Assembly: GCA_009746045.1 (NCBI GenBank)
Contig: RPFO01000076.1
Coordinates: 2,738,420-2,802,419, forward strand
Source: Mesostigma viride
Lineage: Eukaryota; Streptophyta; Mesostigmatophyceae; Mesostigmatales; Mesostigmataceae
Reading direction: 5' to 3'
Length of the DNA stretch: 64,000 bases
Shown: piece by piece, positions 41,715 through 52,596 of the stretch
Numbering within the stretch: position 1 is the first letter of the stretch
Layout of the letters: each line of letters starts with the position of its first letter
The notes under the pieces: model-generated
Databases searched by the model: none
Seen by the model: the letters and a program-made list of their open reading frames with translations, nothing else
What the model was told of the DNA's origin: nothing
Program-made: the position numbers and the translations under genes

Positions 41715-42531
41715 ATGTCGGCCGAGGCTCGGGTTGAAACACCTGAGTCGTCTCCCAGGCGCGAAGCAGCACCAGAGTTGCCGGCGCGCGAGAACGCTTT
41801 CTATCCCTATACTCGTCAATCCAACGCTTCCACCTTTGTGCAAGCGGCCTACGTTGCGCGGGGCCTTGCGGAGGGCGGTTGGGTGGCTGTGTTTGGTAAC
41901 GCAGCAGGGCCGTCGGCGAACGACCCCGTGGTGATGAGGATTCGGGCGACGACGTCGCCAGGAGAAACAGGGAGGGTGTGCACGGAGCGCCTCGTTGCCA
42001 TACGAGACGAGATAGCTTCGTTGATCTATAGTTAAGAAGTTGCGTACCAGGGCGGGCACGTAACCATCCAGGCGCTTGACTTAGCGCGAGAGACGCTGGG
42101 CCAACTGGTGGCCATCTGTTTAGGTGGAACCAGGCTGTATAATCACTGGGTGGCGACAAGCTCGCTGGGGGAGGGGACCGACGCGTCGCACATCATTCGG
42201 GACGCGCAGACGCGCGAAGCGGATAACCCGTGGGATTCCGCCGAGGTGGTTGCTCAGACTTGTGAGCATTTGGTCAATATTCTGATCCAGGAGTCGCGTG
42301 GTCACGCGGATCACTGGGTTATCACTACACGTCCGCCAGGCATCTGGTCGACCTTGGACACGCCGAGGTTACAGAGCAGGCCAGGGGCGACTGGGCCAAC
42401 GGTGACGGTAATCACCGGTCGGGAAGTCACCGACGAAGATTTCCACGAGCAGTTCGTGGACAGACCGACGGGCATCATAGCCCGGTCGTCACAGCAGATT
42501 GACGAGGGTGACGGCACGAACGAGGGATACT
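41715..42531 (+). pseudogene. R-element ORF1, 5' part, interrupted by T2
   Basis: ATG at 41715 (MSAEARVETPESS). It matches copy 1 ORF1 along its length (ASTFVQAAYVARGLAEGGW, CEHLVNILIQESRG, GREVTDEDFHEQFVD). A TAA near 42033 replaces a Leu codon of copy 1. After ...NEGY the frame enters T2. Family unknown. Confidence 0.65.
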
Positions 42532-42988
42532 AGTTAGATGAGATGCTTAGGCTGACACACGGATTTCCGGCCTGCGCGCCGCGTATTGCCTACCGCGGCT
42601 GAGCGGGACACCTCAGTACAGTACGGCAGGGTGTACGGTACTGAGGTGTCATGTGGACCGATGTGCGGTTAGTGCCAGACTGTGCCTAGACTCCAGCTCG
42701 ACCCGCCAGACCCGGGTTATCCGGTTCTGGACGGGCCGAGTGTAGTTGATGCTAGTGACGTGGTCGCATGGCATTGCAGTGTACAGTTGTCCACTGGTCG
42801 TGTGCTGCAGGTAGCACCGCCATAGGCATATAGGCGTAGCACTGGGGAGTGCCACAGCACCCGAGTTTGCCCAGACGTTCCATTCTGAGCCCTCAGCTTC
42901 CATTGCTCTCTCATTGTATTATTGTAATACAATCATCATTCGCTCTCAGCTTTCGCAGTTGTTCGTCGTCCCTAGTCTCCATCCAACT
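42532..42988 (+). repeat. Left LTR of T2
   Basis: 457 bp, AGTTAGATG...CATCCAACT. Confidence 0.93.
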
Positions 42989-43000
42989 TGGACTGAAAAG
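42989..43000 (+). promoter_or_regulatory. Primer binding site of T2
   Basis: TGGACTGAAAAG begins at the first base after the LTR. The TGG start supports the LTR boundary; the tRNA was not identified. Confidence 0.55.
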
Positions 43001-43033
43001 TTCGATATTTTTTTTACAAGCAAAAAAAAAGAT

Positions 43034-45400
43034 ATGGCTTCCAACAACGGCAACAACGGCAACAACAACAAGGGGAAGGCGCCTGCCAGGCGCACCTCAC
43101 CCCGCCTTTCGCCGGAGGGCACGCCCTCCACCAACGATGCGAGGGTGACGCCCAACGTCACCTTCCGCACGGTGGTCGCTGACCAACCCAGGCGTCGGGG
43201 CCCGCAGGTGGGGCCCGGCGCCCGGGGGATGGCGAGCGGTCGGCCGTTTGCCACTGGCGGTTCGTCCGCCATGGCACCTGGGGGGCAGGTCCCCCGGGCA
43301 CGACGTTCCCCCGTCGCAGGTGACGGGGGTCGTGAGCGGAGTGATTCCTCGAGGAGGATGGCGAGGTGCAGCCTGCGAGGCCTCGGCCTTCGCTTGAGCT
43401 TTCGTCGCAGACACCTGCGACGTCTGGCAACCTTTCCGTGGGCCGACAGATGGCCACCATGGACATTGACCGGTATGGGGAACATGTTCCGCCCCCGGTC
43501 GCGTTCGGGCGCCCACCCCATTTTCTCCCCTTGGGGAGGACGACATCCCGGCGTTCATTTCGGTGAACGGCCGGATCTACGTCAACGTTTTCAGTTGCTT
43601 CCAGATGAGGAGATCACGCGATAGAGGTTCATCGGGTGCAACGCTGATCGAGGGGCGTCTTAGGATGCAGTCTCCCTGGTTCAGGTGGCAGTTTGGCTGT
43701 ACTGTTTCGCCAATCGGCCGAGGCACAACCCCGGCACTGTTGATCAGTGGGCGTCCAGGCAGCGCCAGAGAGAGGCGCTGCGCGTGGTCGCCAGACAGAG
43801 ATCGCGCTGACTCCGTTGGGGCCGTGGCCCCAAGTCACGCCAGTTGGCTGGGGCCCGGATAGGCGTGAGGCGGCTGCGATGCCGCCTGCGACGGAGCGCG
43901 GGGCGGCAGACGCCCCCAACACGCCCATGGGTGGTGAAGCCACCCAGGACCCTCTGGCAGGTCAGAGGGTCCAACCTCAGCCGCAGGCTCCCCCGCCCAG
44001 CGTGGGGGGCCAGGTGGCTGAGGAGGCCACCGGGGTCGCAGGGACCCCGGCGGCGACACAAGCGCCCGGGGTCGCAGGGACCCCGGCAGCGACGCCGGCG
44101 CCTCCGGCGCTGGCGGGGGATGCAGCCCCCATGGAGGGTGTCACGGGCACCTCCAGCGGCTCTGGGGGGCAGGCCCCCTCTAGCCGCAACAAGGACAAGC
44201 CCTGGCAGGGCCGGAGGGGCCCAGGGTCCCACCGCAGCTGGGCAGCAACCAGCACTGCTGGAGGGCGACCTGCAAGGTCGCGACTTCATCACCCTGGGTG
44301 ATGAGGCCGTGTGGCGTGCCATACAGACAGCCACAGCCTCCTTCCGTGGGCTGGCCGACAGGAGCCAGCAGATGCACGTCGCGGAGGCGGGCAGCCTGGT
44401 GTGTGCAATCATCACGCACATCCTGGGCCTGCCCAACCTCCAAGCGGGCACACGCAGGGTGTGCGACGACCTGCTGCCTGCCCTGCAGGCTCTCCTCTCA
44501 GGGAGGAGGGTGCAGGGCAGCAGGGTGCGTCTGGTGCGTTTGCTGGAGCTCCTGCACAACGCCATCCTGAGAGGGGCGGGTAGGTGGCTGCCTACCTGGC
44601 TGCATCATGATCTTACTAACCCTACTGACGATGAAGTGTCCCTCTCTCCCACCTTCCATGATTGGGAGGAGGCCCGCAGCAGGAGGCGGGAAGTGACACA
44701 CACTCACACCCCCACCCAGCCCACCCCTATGTTGTCTAACCCTCCTACACAGCCCATGTTTGCCCATCCTGCTCAGCTCACTCAAGTAGCACTTCCCTCT
44801 CAGCAGGTCTCTCCTGTGAATGCTGCAGCAGCAACACCATCTTCTCCCTCTCCCCCTGCATCCCCCTCTAGGTTGCCCACTTACAATGAAAACCGTCCTG
44901 TGGATAGGATTAATGTCAGGGGGCTGCCTGAGGGGTATACTAGGGAGCAGGGGAATCATGCACTTCTCTCTCTGCAGCTGGCTAGGGAGGAACTGAATGT
45001 CAAGAATTGGTTTGGATCTCTCATGCAGGGGGATTTCTACCATCAGTCCTCTCTCAGATTCAGAATCTCATTCTTGTCTTCCAGCGTAGGTATCCCAAGT
45101 GGCAGGACACGCAGGCTAGGGCAGTTTGGGAGGCTTTCATGAAGGAGCTAACTGACCTCCTCTCCACCCCCTCATCTGTGGACATATATGGGGCATTCAG
45201 GTGGGTAGAGGAATACAGGGTCACATCAGTGGACTATGTGGCTGAGACAAAGAAATATGAGCTAGCCATCAAAGCACGTCCTGATGTCCAGCAGCTAGAT
45301 CACAAGTTCTTGCTGCGTTCTTCCTTGAGAAACTCAAACTTGACAAAAACACCTACGCTATGCTTGCCACAGGAATGGCAAAGTACTGGGAGGACATGAA
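43034..45400 (+). pseudogene. T2 gag region, several frame changes
   Basis: ATG at 43034 begins MASNNGNNGNNNKGKAPAR. A low-complexity Pro/Gly/Ala-rich part follows in shifting frames (stop at 43624, other frames to about 44250). From about 44230 a globular helical part reads DFITLGDEAVWRAIQTA, then VRLVRLLELLHNAILRG. After 45040 it continues in another frame as FQRRYPKWQDTQARAVWEAF and KKYELAIKARPD. This is probably the capsid region, but similarity to known Gag is weak. It continues into the frame at 45360 that carries the zinc knuckle. Confidence 0.55.
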
Positions 45401-45695
45401 GGAGGCATTGGATTATATCAAGCTGGCCTTGGCTCCCCTTAGCCAGGGGGCCATGGGCACCTCTGTAAAGAGGGTCAGGGGGGAAGAGAGGGAGGAGGAG
45501 GATAGGGAGAGGGAAGACAGGAGCAAGAGACCTGTCACTATGGCAGAAGTCAAGTCCCTGCTGGGACAAATGTTTAAGGGCAAGGGCAAGGGCAAGGGCA
45601 AGGGCAAGGGCAGGGGCTGGGGCAAGGGCAAGGGTAAGGGGCAGTCTCCCTCCAAGGGGGGCAGCTCCAGCAACAACAACAACAACAGCAACAGC

Positions 45696-45763
<68 letters not shown>

Positions 45764-47039
45764 GAAGCAGGACAAGGAGGACAAGTCTTCTCAGCGGTGC
45801 ACCCGCTGTGGCATGAAGTACCACCTGCGGCCCACCTGCCGCAAGAACGTGGACGAGCTGGGGCATTTGGACGTCCTGTGCCACAAGTGCCACGGGCCGC
45901 CCCACGGTGACCCCAAGGACTGCAAGCGGCCTCCTTACGGCAAGAAGTGTGAGTCTCCCTCTCATGCTGGCTTGAGTGTGCCTGCTTCACCTCTTTCATC
46001 TGCATGCCCCACTGTCAGAGCAGTGAGCAGTTCTGGAAAGGTGCTACAGCTGGTTTCAGAAGATTATGTCTCTAAACCAACCTTCACATCTATGGTTCCC
46101 AAGGTGTGCAGAGTGTCCCCAGCAGAGGATGCTCAGATCAGTTTTCAGGAGCTTGCTTTGCAGTTGCATTTCCTTTATGGGCATGAAGTGAGTGCAGAGG
46201 TGGTGGCAGCAGCAATAGGGGGGGCAGCACTCAGACGTGCATGCCAGGTGGTCAGATCCCACTGCCAGCATTGTCAGTTCAATGCACCCAAACCCCCTAA
46301 GTGGCATGTAGCTACCCCACCTAAGAGCAAGGGCAGGGTGGTAGGAGATGTCTTTCATATCAAAGGACAATCTTACTTGGCACTTAAAGATGCATGGTCA
46401 AGGTACACAACCATTGAACCATTACCTGGAATGGACAAGACACAGTTGCTCAGGGCTCTCTTGATTGCTCAGGCCAGGTACTACCCTGTGGAGGCATTGT
46501 TACTGGATCAGCAGTTCACGTGTCTTGCCAATGAACCAGGGTGTGAGGCTATTGATCTGGCTGGGCTAGAAGATCATGAGAGGCAAGGCATTATTGAAAG
46601 GGCCATCAGGTCCATTAAAACCCTTGTAGCCAAAGAAGATGGCAATCTGCTGGCTGACAGTGGGTCATATGCTGACAGAGCTCTGTGGTCCACCAGGTTG
46701 TGCCAAGTCCTCAACAGGAGGCCACTCATGAAAACCCCACAAGGGGTGGTCATTACACCAGATGGATTGCATGCAGGCATTTATCCACCTGAGGTACTAG
46801 CCCTATACAACGCACAGCGAGCACAGACAGCTAGCAGGTTAGCTGTCAAGGATGCAAAGCATCCACGTCCCACCTTCAGAGAAGGGGATCAGGTCCTATT
46901 CTACAAGGAGTCGGGACTAGGCAAGGTGGGTACCTGGCATGGGCCAGCCACCATCCTAAAGTTTAACACCACTGGCAGGACAGTGTTAGTTAAACACAAT
47001 GACACGGGAAAATTCACAGGTGTTCACCTCACAGGATGA
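45360..47039 (+). CDS. T2 nucleocapsid and integrase
   Basis: 559 codons in one frame. The N-terminal part is charged (EEREEEDREREDRSKR), then Lys-Gly repeats, then poly-Asn coded by (AAC)n (45671-45764). A knuckle CTRCGMKYHLRPTC (C-x2-C-x4-H-x4-C, near 45799-45840) follows. Integrase comes next, with a zinc region LHFLYGHEVSAEV...SHCQHCQF, D in GDVFHIKGQSYLALKDAW, D in VEALLLDQQFTCL and E in GIIERAIRSIKTL. A C-terminal part reads REGDQVLFYKESG. No protease motif lies between knuckle and integrase. The stop TGA overlaps the next ATG (ATGA) at 47036. Confidence 0.82.
45671..45764 (+). repeat. (AAC)n tract coding poly-Asn in T2
   Basis: Almost pure AAC with a few AGC; this is the same triplet repeat, on the other strand, as the (TTG)n arrays at 28107 and 30137. 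Confidence 0.9.
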
Positions 47040-47299
47040 AATTGTATTTTCCAACTGTGTCAGACGTGGCAGAGGAGGAAGAGCTGTTGGCCGACAGCCC
47101 TGTACAGTTGCCTGGCATCCCAGCGTTGCCCAGTGAGTGGTTGTTTGGAACACCCACTGGTGAGTGTGAGAGCCACACCCACTGTGACACCCAGGTCACC
47201 CTTGATGATTGCAGGCAGTCACTGCAGGATTGGCCCCCTGCAGCAGAGGGTCACATTGGCAAAACAGGTGATCAGCAACCTATCACCTCTCAAGTGTGA
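47036..47299 (+). CDS. T2 small ORF after integrase
   Basis: 87 codons, ATG overlapping the integrase stop as ATGA. Acidic start (DVAEEEELLADSPVQL) and no recognised domain. It may be a linker that belonged to a longer polyprotein, or a separately reinitiated ORF. Confidence 0.4.
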   Translation: MKLYFPTVSDVAEEEELLADSPVQLPGIPALPSEWLFGTPTGECESHTHCDTQVTLDDCRQSLQDWPPAAEGHIGKTGDQQPITSQV

Positions 47300-47760
47300 A
47301 CATAGCTCAGCCACTAGCTGCACCTTCCAAACGCAGCCTAGCAGACGCTGTTCGCATTTTACAAGCAGCTCATAGAGCCAAAGCTCAAACTGCTGCAGGA
47401 TCAGCTAAGGTGGGGAAGGTTGGGCAGAATGACAATAGCCCATTTATGGTTGCAGTGGACACACAAGCCCAGGTCAGCATTATCAGTGCCCTGGCTGTGC
47501 CCCATTGCCTTTGGAACCTTCACCCTGGCACCATGTGGCTGATTTCTCAGGGCAGTCATCCCTCAAGGTATTAGGTCAGGTCATGTTGACTATACTCGGT
47601 ATCCCCACTCCTTTTCAGGTCTTGGAAGGTTATAAAGGGAATGCTTTGTTGGGGGATCCTTTTCTCTGTTACCCTGGTGTCCTCATCTCCAGTGATAGAC
47701 TATCCATCCAGGACATGGGTGGTGTTGATCTGAATCATTTCAAAATTTCTCTTGAAAAAC
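47296..47760 (+). pseudogene. T2 protease-like segment between integrase and RT
   Basis: Frame one reads FMVAVDTQAQVSIISALAVP (Asp codon 47458-47460), matching the retropepsin start except that DTG is DTQ. The next frame (from about 47505) reads GQVMLTILGIPTPFQVLEGY, then NALLGDPFLCY, like the second conserved element (hydrophobic-LLG-D). A one-base shift near 47500-47560 separates them. In copia elements protease precedes integrase; here it follows. The Gly-to-Gln change may mean that it is inactive. Confidence 0.6.
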
Positions 47761-49452
47761 TTCTTAACACCAACATTGCTTCTGTAAAATTTGCTACACC
47801 CAAGTATGCCCCAGGGCAAGAACCCTGTGTGGCAGACTTGGTTCACAACCAAAAACTTCATCCCAACTCATTTGGATTGGGCAAGCATGATGTGGCTAAA
47901 ATGTCTCCTCTTTCTTATGAACAGATAGAGCAAGACTGTCGCACACACATAGGATTCCTAAAATGGGTGGAGGCCTTTAACAAGGCCAGGGAAGAATGGG
48001 TAGTGCCAGATCCTCTTAGTCCTTCTCATACTCCCCTGTCACACCTATTGACAAAAAGCCTGCAGGGTGCAAGCACTTGCGCCTGAAGTTTGTGTGTAAA
48101 CATAAGCCAGCAGCAGATGGGTCAGTCATTTTCATGCTAGACCTTGTGTGACAGAGTTCAAGGGCACCACTGATCTGACAGAGGCAGAGTTGTACACGCC
48201 AGGCATTCAGCAAACATCCCTAAAAATCTTGCTGTCTGTCTTTGTGGGTCATCTCAATGATGGGGATGACTATGTATGTAAGGCTACAGACATTAAAAGG
48301 GCTTTCCTGAAAGGCTCACCTGAGATAGCACAACAAGTGTGGCATGGTCAGGTGTATGTAGTCTCCACTCCCAGAGTTTGGGCAAAACACATCCCTCAGC
48401 AGTACCTGAAAGCTAACATAGGTGTTGAAGGGCTGCAATCAGCTCCTCGCATTTTCAGGATGTCAGCTCAGGCTGTGTTTGAAAAGCTAGGGGCTAGATA
48501 TGATGACATAGACCCTTGCTTCTTTGTGGTCCCACACCCTCATGGCATTCTCACCTTTGTGTGGCATGGGGATGATCAGCTGATTGCTGGGCCAAGGCGT
48601 GCTGTGGATGATTTTATTCAACAAGTGTCACAGCATTTTGAGATTGGCAAGCAAGTAGAGCTGGGCACCACTGCCATAAAATTTTGTGGCACAATGTTAC
48701 AACTCCAGCAGCATCAAAACCAGTGGGTGTGTGCACTCTACTCTCCCAATGATTACATGCACAGCTGCTTGGAGGTTTTGCAAACAAAAATCAAACCTGG
48801 AGCCTGTCCTACCATTAGAGGCAAGCTGGGGTGGTTGTGCTCAACGTGTGCACCTCACCTGGCTGTGGTTAGCAGAGTTGATGATGATGTCTTGATGCAA
48901 GTAGGTCACAAAGCCATCACCAAAACTCTCCAGGAAGGCCCTCCCCTTATCTTGCACTCCTTGGATCTCCACAAAACCATTCACATCCAAGCTATGATGG
49001 ATAGTTCCATGGAGTCCAGGCAGATTACCAAGTTGCAGGCAAGGGAGTCAGGCTTGTATTTTGTGCAGAATGATGATGCACCCTTGTCTCTCATTTCATG
49101 GTACAGCCGGTTGCATAGACGCAAGGCTGTCAGCAGCAATGCTGCTGAGTGCAGGGCAGTGGTGTCAGCAGTGCTTCATGCCAGGTACTTGAATCATGTG
49201 CTGGTTTGGTTGCAGATGCAAGCAGGCAGCAATGCTGGGGTGGTGGCACACTTGCTCACTGACAGTCAGTCAGTCCTCAGTTTCCTTGCTAACCCCTATG
49301 CTGTCCACACTGATCTTGACTGGGTGGTCCTGAAACAGGAGTCCACCTACTGGGAGTCCACCCGTCACGTGGAGGACAAACACAACGCTGCTGATGCACT
49401 CACTAAAGTGCCTCAGCAGGCAGCTGACAATACCAGCTGTTGTACCACTTGA
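47761..49452 (+). pseudogene. T2 copia-type reverse transcriptase and RNase H
   Basis: RT N-terminus near 48060-48150 (LRLKFVCKHKPAADGSVIF) is followed by an in-frame stop at about 48148. The main frame 48148-49452 then gives YVCKATDIKRAFLKGS (first catalytic Asp), GLQSAPRIFRMSAQAVFEKL, DPCFFVV and TFVWHGDDQLIAG. The catalytic box is HGDD where copia has YVDD (GATGAT at 48571-48576). RNase H follows: IQAMMDSSMES, SSNAAECRAVVSAVLHARY, LLTDSQSVLSFLAN, HVEDKHNAADALTK. This is copia-type RT-RH order and wording. Confidence 0.82.
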
Positions 49453-50568
49453 TGAACCCCTATGGCAAGCAGGCAACCCTGCCCCATAGGGGGGACGCCT
49501 AGCAGGGTCCTGTTCACCAGGGCCGCCTAGGTCACCCAGTACCCCTTGGGCAGGTCCAAGGGGTAGGTTGTGGCTTCCAGCAAGGGGGGTTGGTTGGAGT
49601 CTGTTTTTCATACATCTGCGTGCCCTATGCCCAATAAAATCTGTTTTGATTTTTTCAACACCATGGAATTTCGTTATGCACACCTTCATAGGTGGGCATG
49701 GGATGTATCTCACACCTTTATTCACTAGGGCGTATGCCTTGGTGGATTGGCCTTGAGCTCAGTGGCTCAGGTGCCCCCATTCAAGTGGAGGGTCAAAGCT
49801 CCCTTGACAGGTGGTTACCCAGGACCCCAGTTCACTGTGGATATCCTGGGCCACCTGGCCTTACTGTTCAGTGGCAGTAAAGGCATGGGTGCTGTCATGT
49901 TGTCTAGTACAACGTGCTCAGCACAGGTGCAGGATGAAATATTCCTGTCACCTGTCACCAGGACTTCAGTCACCCATGTGCAGGGCAGGGGTGGCTGGTC
50001 TCACACGTTGTGCAGGTGCAATGTGGCCAGGTCCAGGATGTCATAGTCCTGTCACCTGTCACTCGGACTTCAGCCCCCTCTGTGCAGGGCAGGGGTGGCT
50101 GGTCCTCACATGTTGTGCAGGTACAACATGGACAGTGCAGGGTGCAATAAACCTGTCCACTGTCACTCCTCAGGTTGCAGGTAACCTGAGCTCAGTTGAC
50201 CCAGCCTGGCTGGGTATTTTCTCTCTGAGTGGGCGATGATGATGGAACAACATGGAACCTCTTAAACGGTTACCTTGGCATTTTTTACAATGGCTCTCTT
50301 GGCTGGTGATGCACTCCCTGGATAGGCAGACAGGCATAGCTATCTCCCTTGTGAGCTCGCGAGGAGGAGGAACTCCCCGGGCATGTTGAGCTAAACGTGA
50401 TGCCATCACAAGTATTGCACGAGTTCTGGGGCCCATCTTTTTCAGTCCAGATGTTGCAGTATGGGTGTCAGTTGCTCAGCACCTCAGTCAGCTTGGAGTC
50501 AGTCTCCTAGCTGGGCAGGGTCAGGCTTGAAGTCGCTAGCCTTCAACCTGAAAGGAAAACATAATGGG
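49453..50568 (+). other. T2 3' untranslated region
   Basis: 1.1 kb without a convincing ORF, containing a 104-bp tandem repeat (49930-50175) and a purine-rich end. Confidence 0.6.
49930..50175 (+). repeat. 104-bp tandem repeat in T2 3' UTR
   Basis: Diverged units begin CAGGATG at 49930, CAGGATG at 50034 and CAGGGTG at 50138, each followed by CCTGTC...CTGTCAC; the last unit is partial. Confidence 0.72.
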
Positions 50569-51025
50569 AGTTAGATGAGATGCTTAGGCTGACACACGGA
50601 TTTCCGGCCTGCGCGCCGCGTATTGCCTACCGCGGCTGAGCGGGACACCTCAGTACAGTACGGCAGGGTGTACGGTACTGAGGTGTCATGTGGACCGATG
50701 TGCGGTTAGTGCCAGACTGTGCCTAGACTCCAGCTCGACCCGCCAGACCCGGGTTATCCGGTTCTGGACGGGCCGAGTGTAGTTGATGCTAGTGACGTGG
50801 TCGCATGGCATTGCAGTGTACAGTTGTCCACTGGTCGTGTGCTGCAGGTAGCACCGCCATAGGCATATAGGCGTAGCACTGGGGAGTGCCGCAGCACCCG
50901 AGTTTGCCCAGACGTTCCATTCTGAGCCCTCAGCTTCCATTGCTCTCTCATTGTATTATTGTAATACAATCATCATTCGCTCTCAGCTTTCGCAGTTGTT
51001 CGTCGTCCCTAGTCTCCATCCAACT
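50569..51025 (+). repeat. Right LTR of T2
   Basis: 457 bp, one substitution from the left LTR. Preceded by a purine-rich stretch (50551-50568) that may be the polypurine tract. Confidence 0.93.
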
Positions 51026-51030
51026 ATACT

Positions 51031-51362
51031 CAGCTCGGCGTAGAGCAGAGTTACACATACCGTTTGAGCCGGAACACGATTTTGCTGAAATCGGTCGGGG
51101 TTCTCGCAACGATCGGCGAGGTGGTGGTAGCAGGTGGGTCAGGAACCTTCAGTGGTATCGCCGTGGCAGTGCGGCCAGACTGCCGGCAGAGCAGACAGCA
51201 GCCGGGAGGCCGGTGAGCCGTGTGCTAGGTCCTTACAACGCGGAGGAGGTCCGCTCAGTTCCACGAGTGGGGACACCGGTGGCACGCACTGCGCAGGAGC
51301 GTGAAGAAGAGGCAGCACCTGGAGAGCAGCCAGCGGCTTCTTCAGGCAGCACCAGCGCTTGA
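51031..51362 (+). pseudogene. R-element ORF1, 3' part, after T2
   Basis: Continues the frame directly from 42531 once T2 and one ATACT copy are disregarded: SARRRAELHIPFEPEHDF, then GRPVSRVLGPY, then a Glu/Ala/Ser-rich end with stop at 51362. It matches the end of copy 1 ORF1. Confidence 0.65.
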
Positions 51363-51415
51363 GCCTGTTCTTCCTTGTCTATCGCCTGTTTTGTTCTGCC
51401 ATCCCACTGTATATA

Positions 51416-52147
51416 ATGCCTCGTGGCAAACCGGGAGACGGCGACCAGGGCAAGATGGAGGCACCGGCTGGGGCAAGCCAGGAGCCTCGGCAGGACAAGG
51501 AGCAGCTGGTGGGGGAGGCCATCCCTGCCAGCGACGGCGATGGGGGAAAGCGACCAGGCAGCAAGAGGCGGCACGAAGACTCGGTGGAGGAGGCGCGCAA
51601 GGTGCGGGCGACAGGGCCATCTGATGCAATAACGGTGGCGAATGGGCAACCAGCCGTGGAGAAGCGTAAGAGGGACACCTCCGCTGACGGCAATGGTAAG
51701 AGGCTTCATGTGGATGTGCTCTCCCCTGTGCCTGCTGGCCCAAGTGGTGTTGTTGCTGTGACACCCACTGTGGTGGAGCCGGTGAAGGCGCTGCCAGGGT
51801 CGAGGCCTCACATGAGTGCAGTCACTCTTATGAATGGACAAAAGCCTCTTAACCCACCACTAGCACAGGAAGCTCTAGACAAGTGGTTAGAGGACATATG
51901 GAGCTGGTTGTACTCTCCGTGGACCCCACTGTCAACCTAGTGCAAGTGTTTCACTCGTCCACGTGCAACAGGGACTCGTCAGAGCGTGTCAGGGAAAAGG
52001 CTAGGACTGGTGTCAAGGATAAGCTAACCTGGGCACAGTTCCTGGATGGGTTGAGGGAGGAGTTCTCTGACAAGGTTCTCAACCTCACCAACTACTATAA
52101 ACATCAGTATGACACCTTTGAGATAGTGGGTCCTGTGGCAGAGGAAT
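51416..52147 (+). pseudogene. R-element ORF2 (gag-like), 5' part
   Basis: ATG at 51416, MPRGKPGDGDQGKMEAPAG, 54 bases after the ORF1 stop. A polar, basic N-terminus (KRPGSKRRHEDSVEEARK) leads to GQKPLNPPLAQEALDKWLED. The frame shifts near 51890 and continues as KDKLTWAQFLDGLREEFSD, then YDTFEIVGPVAEE, a capsid-like helical stretch. It is interrupted at 52147 by the DIRS-like element and continues at 57536. This is the family Gag role by position and by the zinc knuckle downstream. Confidence 0.65.
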
Positions 52148-52525
52148 CGGGGTTCTCTGAACATAGTTTCTTTATAGTGATACGGAAGGGGAGCCGCTGA
52201 TGCTAGGTGAAATAGAGCTGGGTGATGTGATCGTAATAAGGTTGATTAGGCTTCTAGTGTACGAGTATTACGGATGATATGGCCTAATTGTTGCGGCCCA
52301 TACCTTGACGGTGTGCTGAGTACCTTGACGACGGATTTTTGCGTCTAGGTTCTCCTAGCAGATCCATGATTGCGGACGGGTTTGCAACAAGCAATATCTG
52401 AAGTAAAACTTGACGGCTAAAACTGTTTAGAGGCCGTTGCCGGATCTGGCCGTTGGTAGAGAGCCGTTGGCCTTGAAACACGATAAAAGCTTGCTCACCT
52501 AGCTCATGGCGGTCTCTTTTGTTTT
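52148..52525 (+). repeat. DIRS-like repeat A1
   Basis: 378 bp starting CGGGGTTCTCTG; same as 56990-57367. Confidence 0.92.
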
Positions 52526-52596
52526 AACGAAGGCGGCGACAGGGGTCAGGGGCATCGTAGCTGACGCCCGGAATTCCTTTCTGCAAAGCGGTTGGG

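Larger units (their letters stand above)
42532..51025 (+). mobile_element. T2: young copia-like LTR retrotransposon in R ORF1
   Basis: 8494 bp. Two 457-bp LTRs differ at one base (A/G, near 42853 and 50890). The 5-bp target duplication ATACT is at 42527-42531 and 51026-51030. LTR ends are AGTTAGATG and CATCCAACT, inverted repeats but not the usual TG...CA. The interior encodes gag, a zinc knuckle, integrase, a protease-like segment, then copia-type RT and RNase H. The frames overlap or shift several times. Confidence 0.92.

Noticed and set aside
42532-51025. T2 as a Ty3/gypsy element because integrase is not in copia order
   Set aside because: RT and RNase H wording (DIKRAFLKG, NAAECRAVV, DSQSVLSFLAN, KHNAADALTK) is of copia type, and no integrase follows RNase H.
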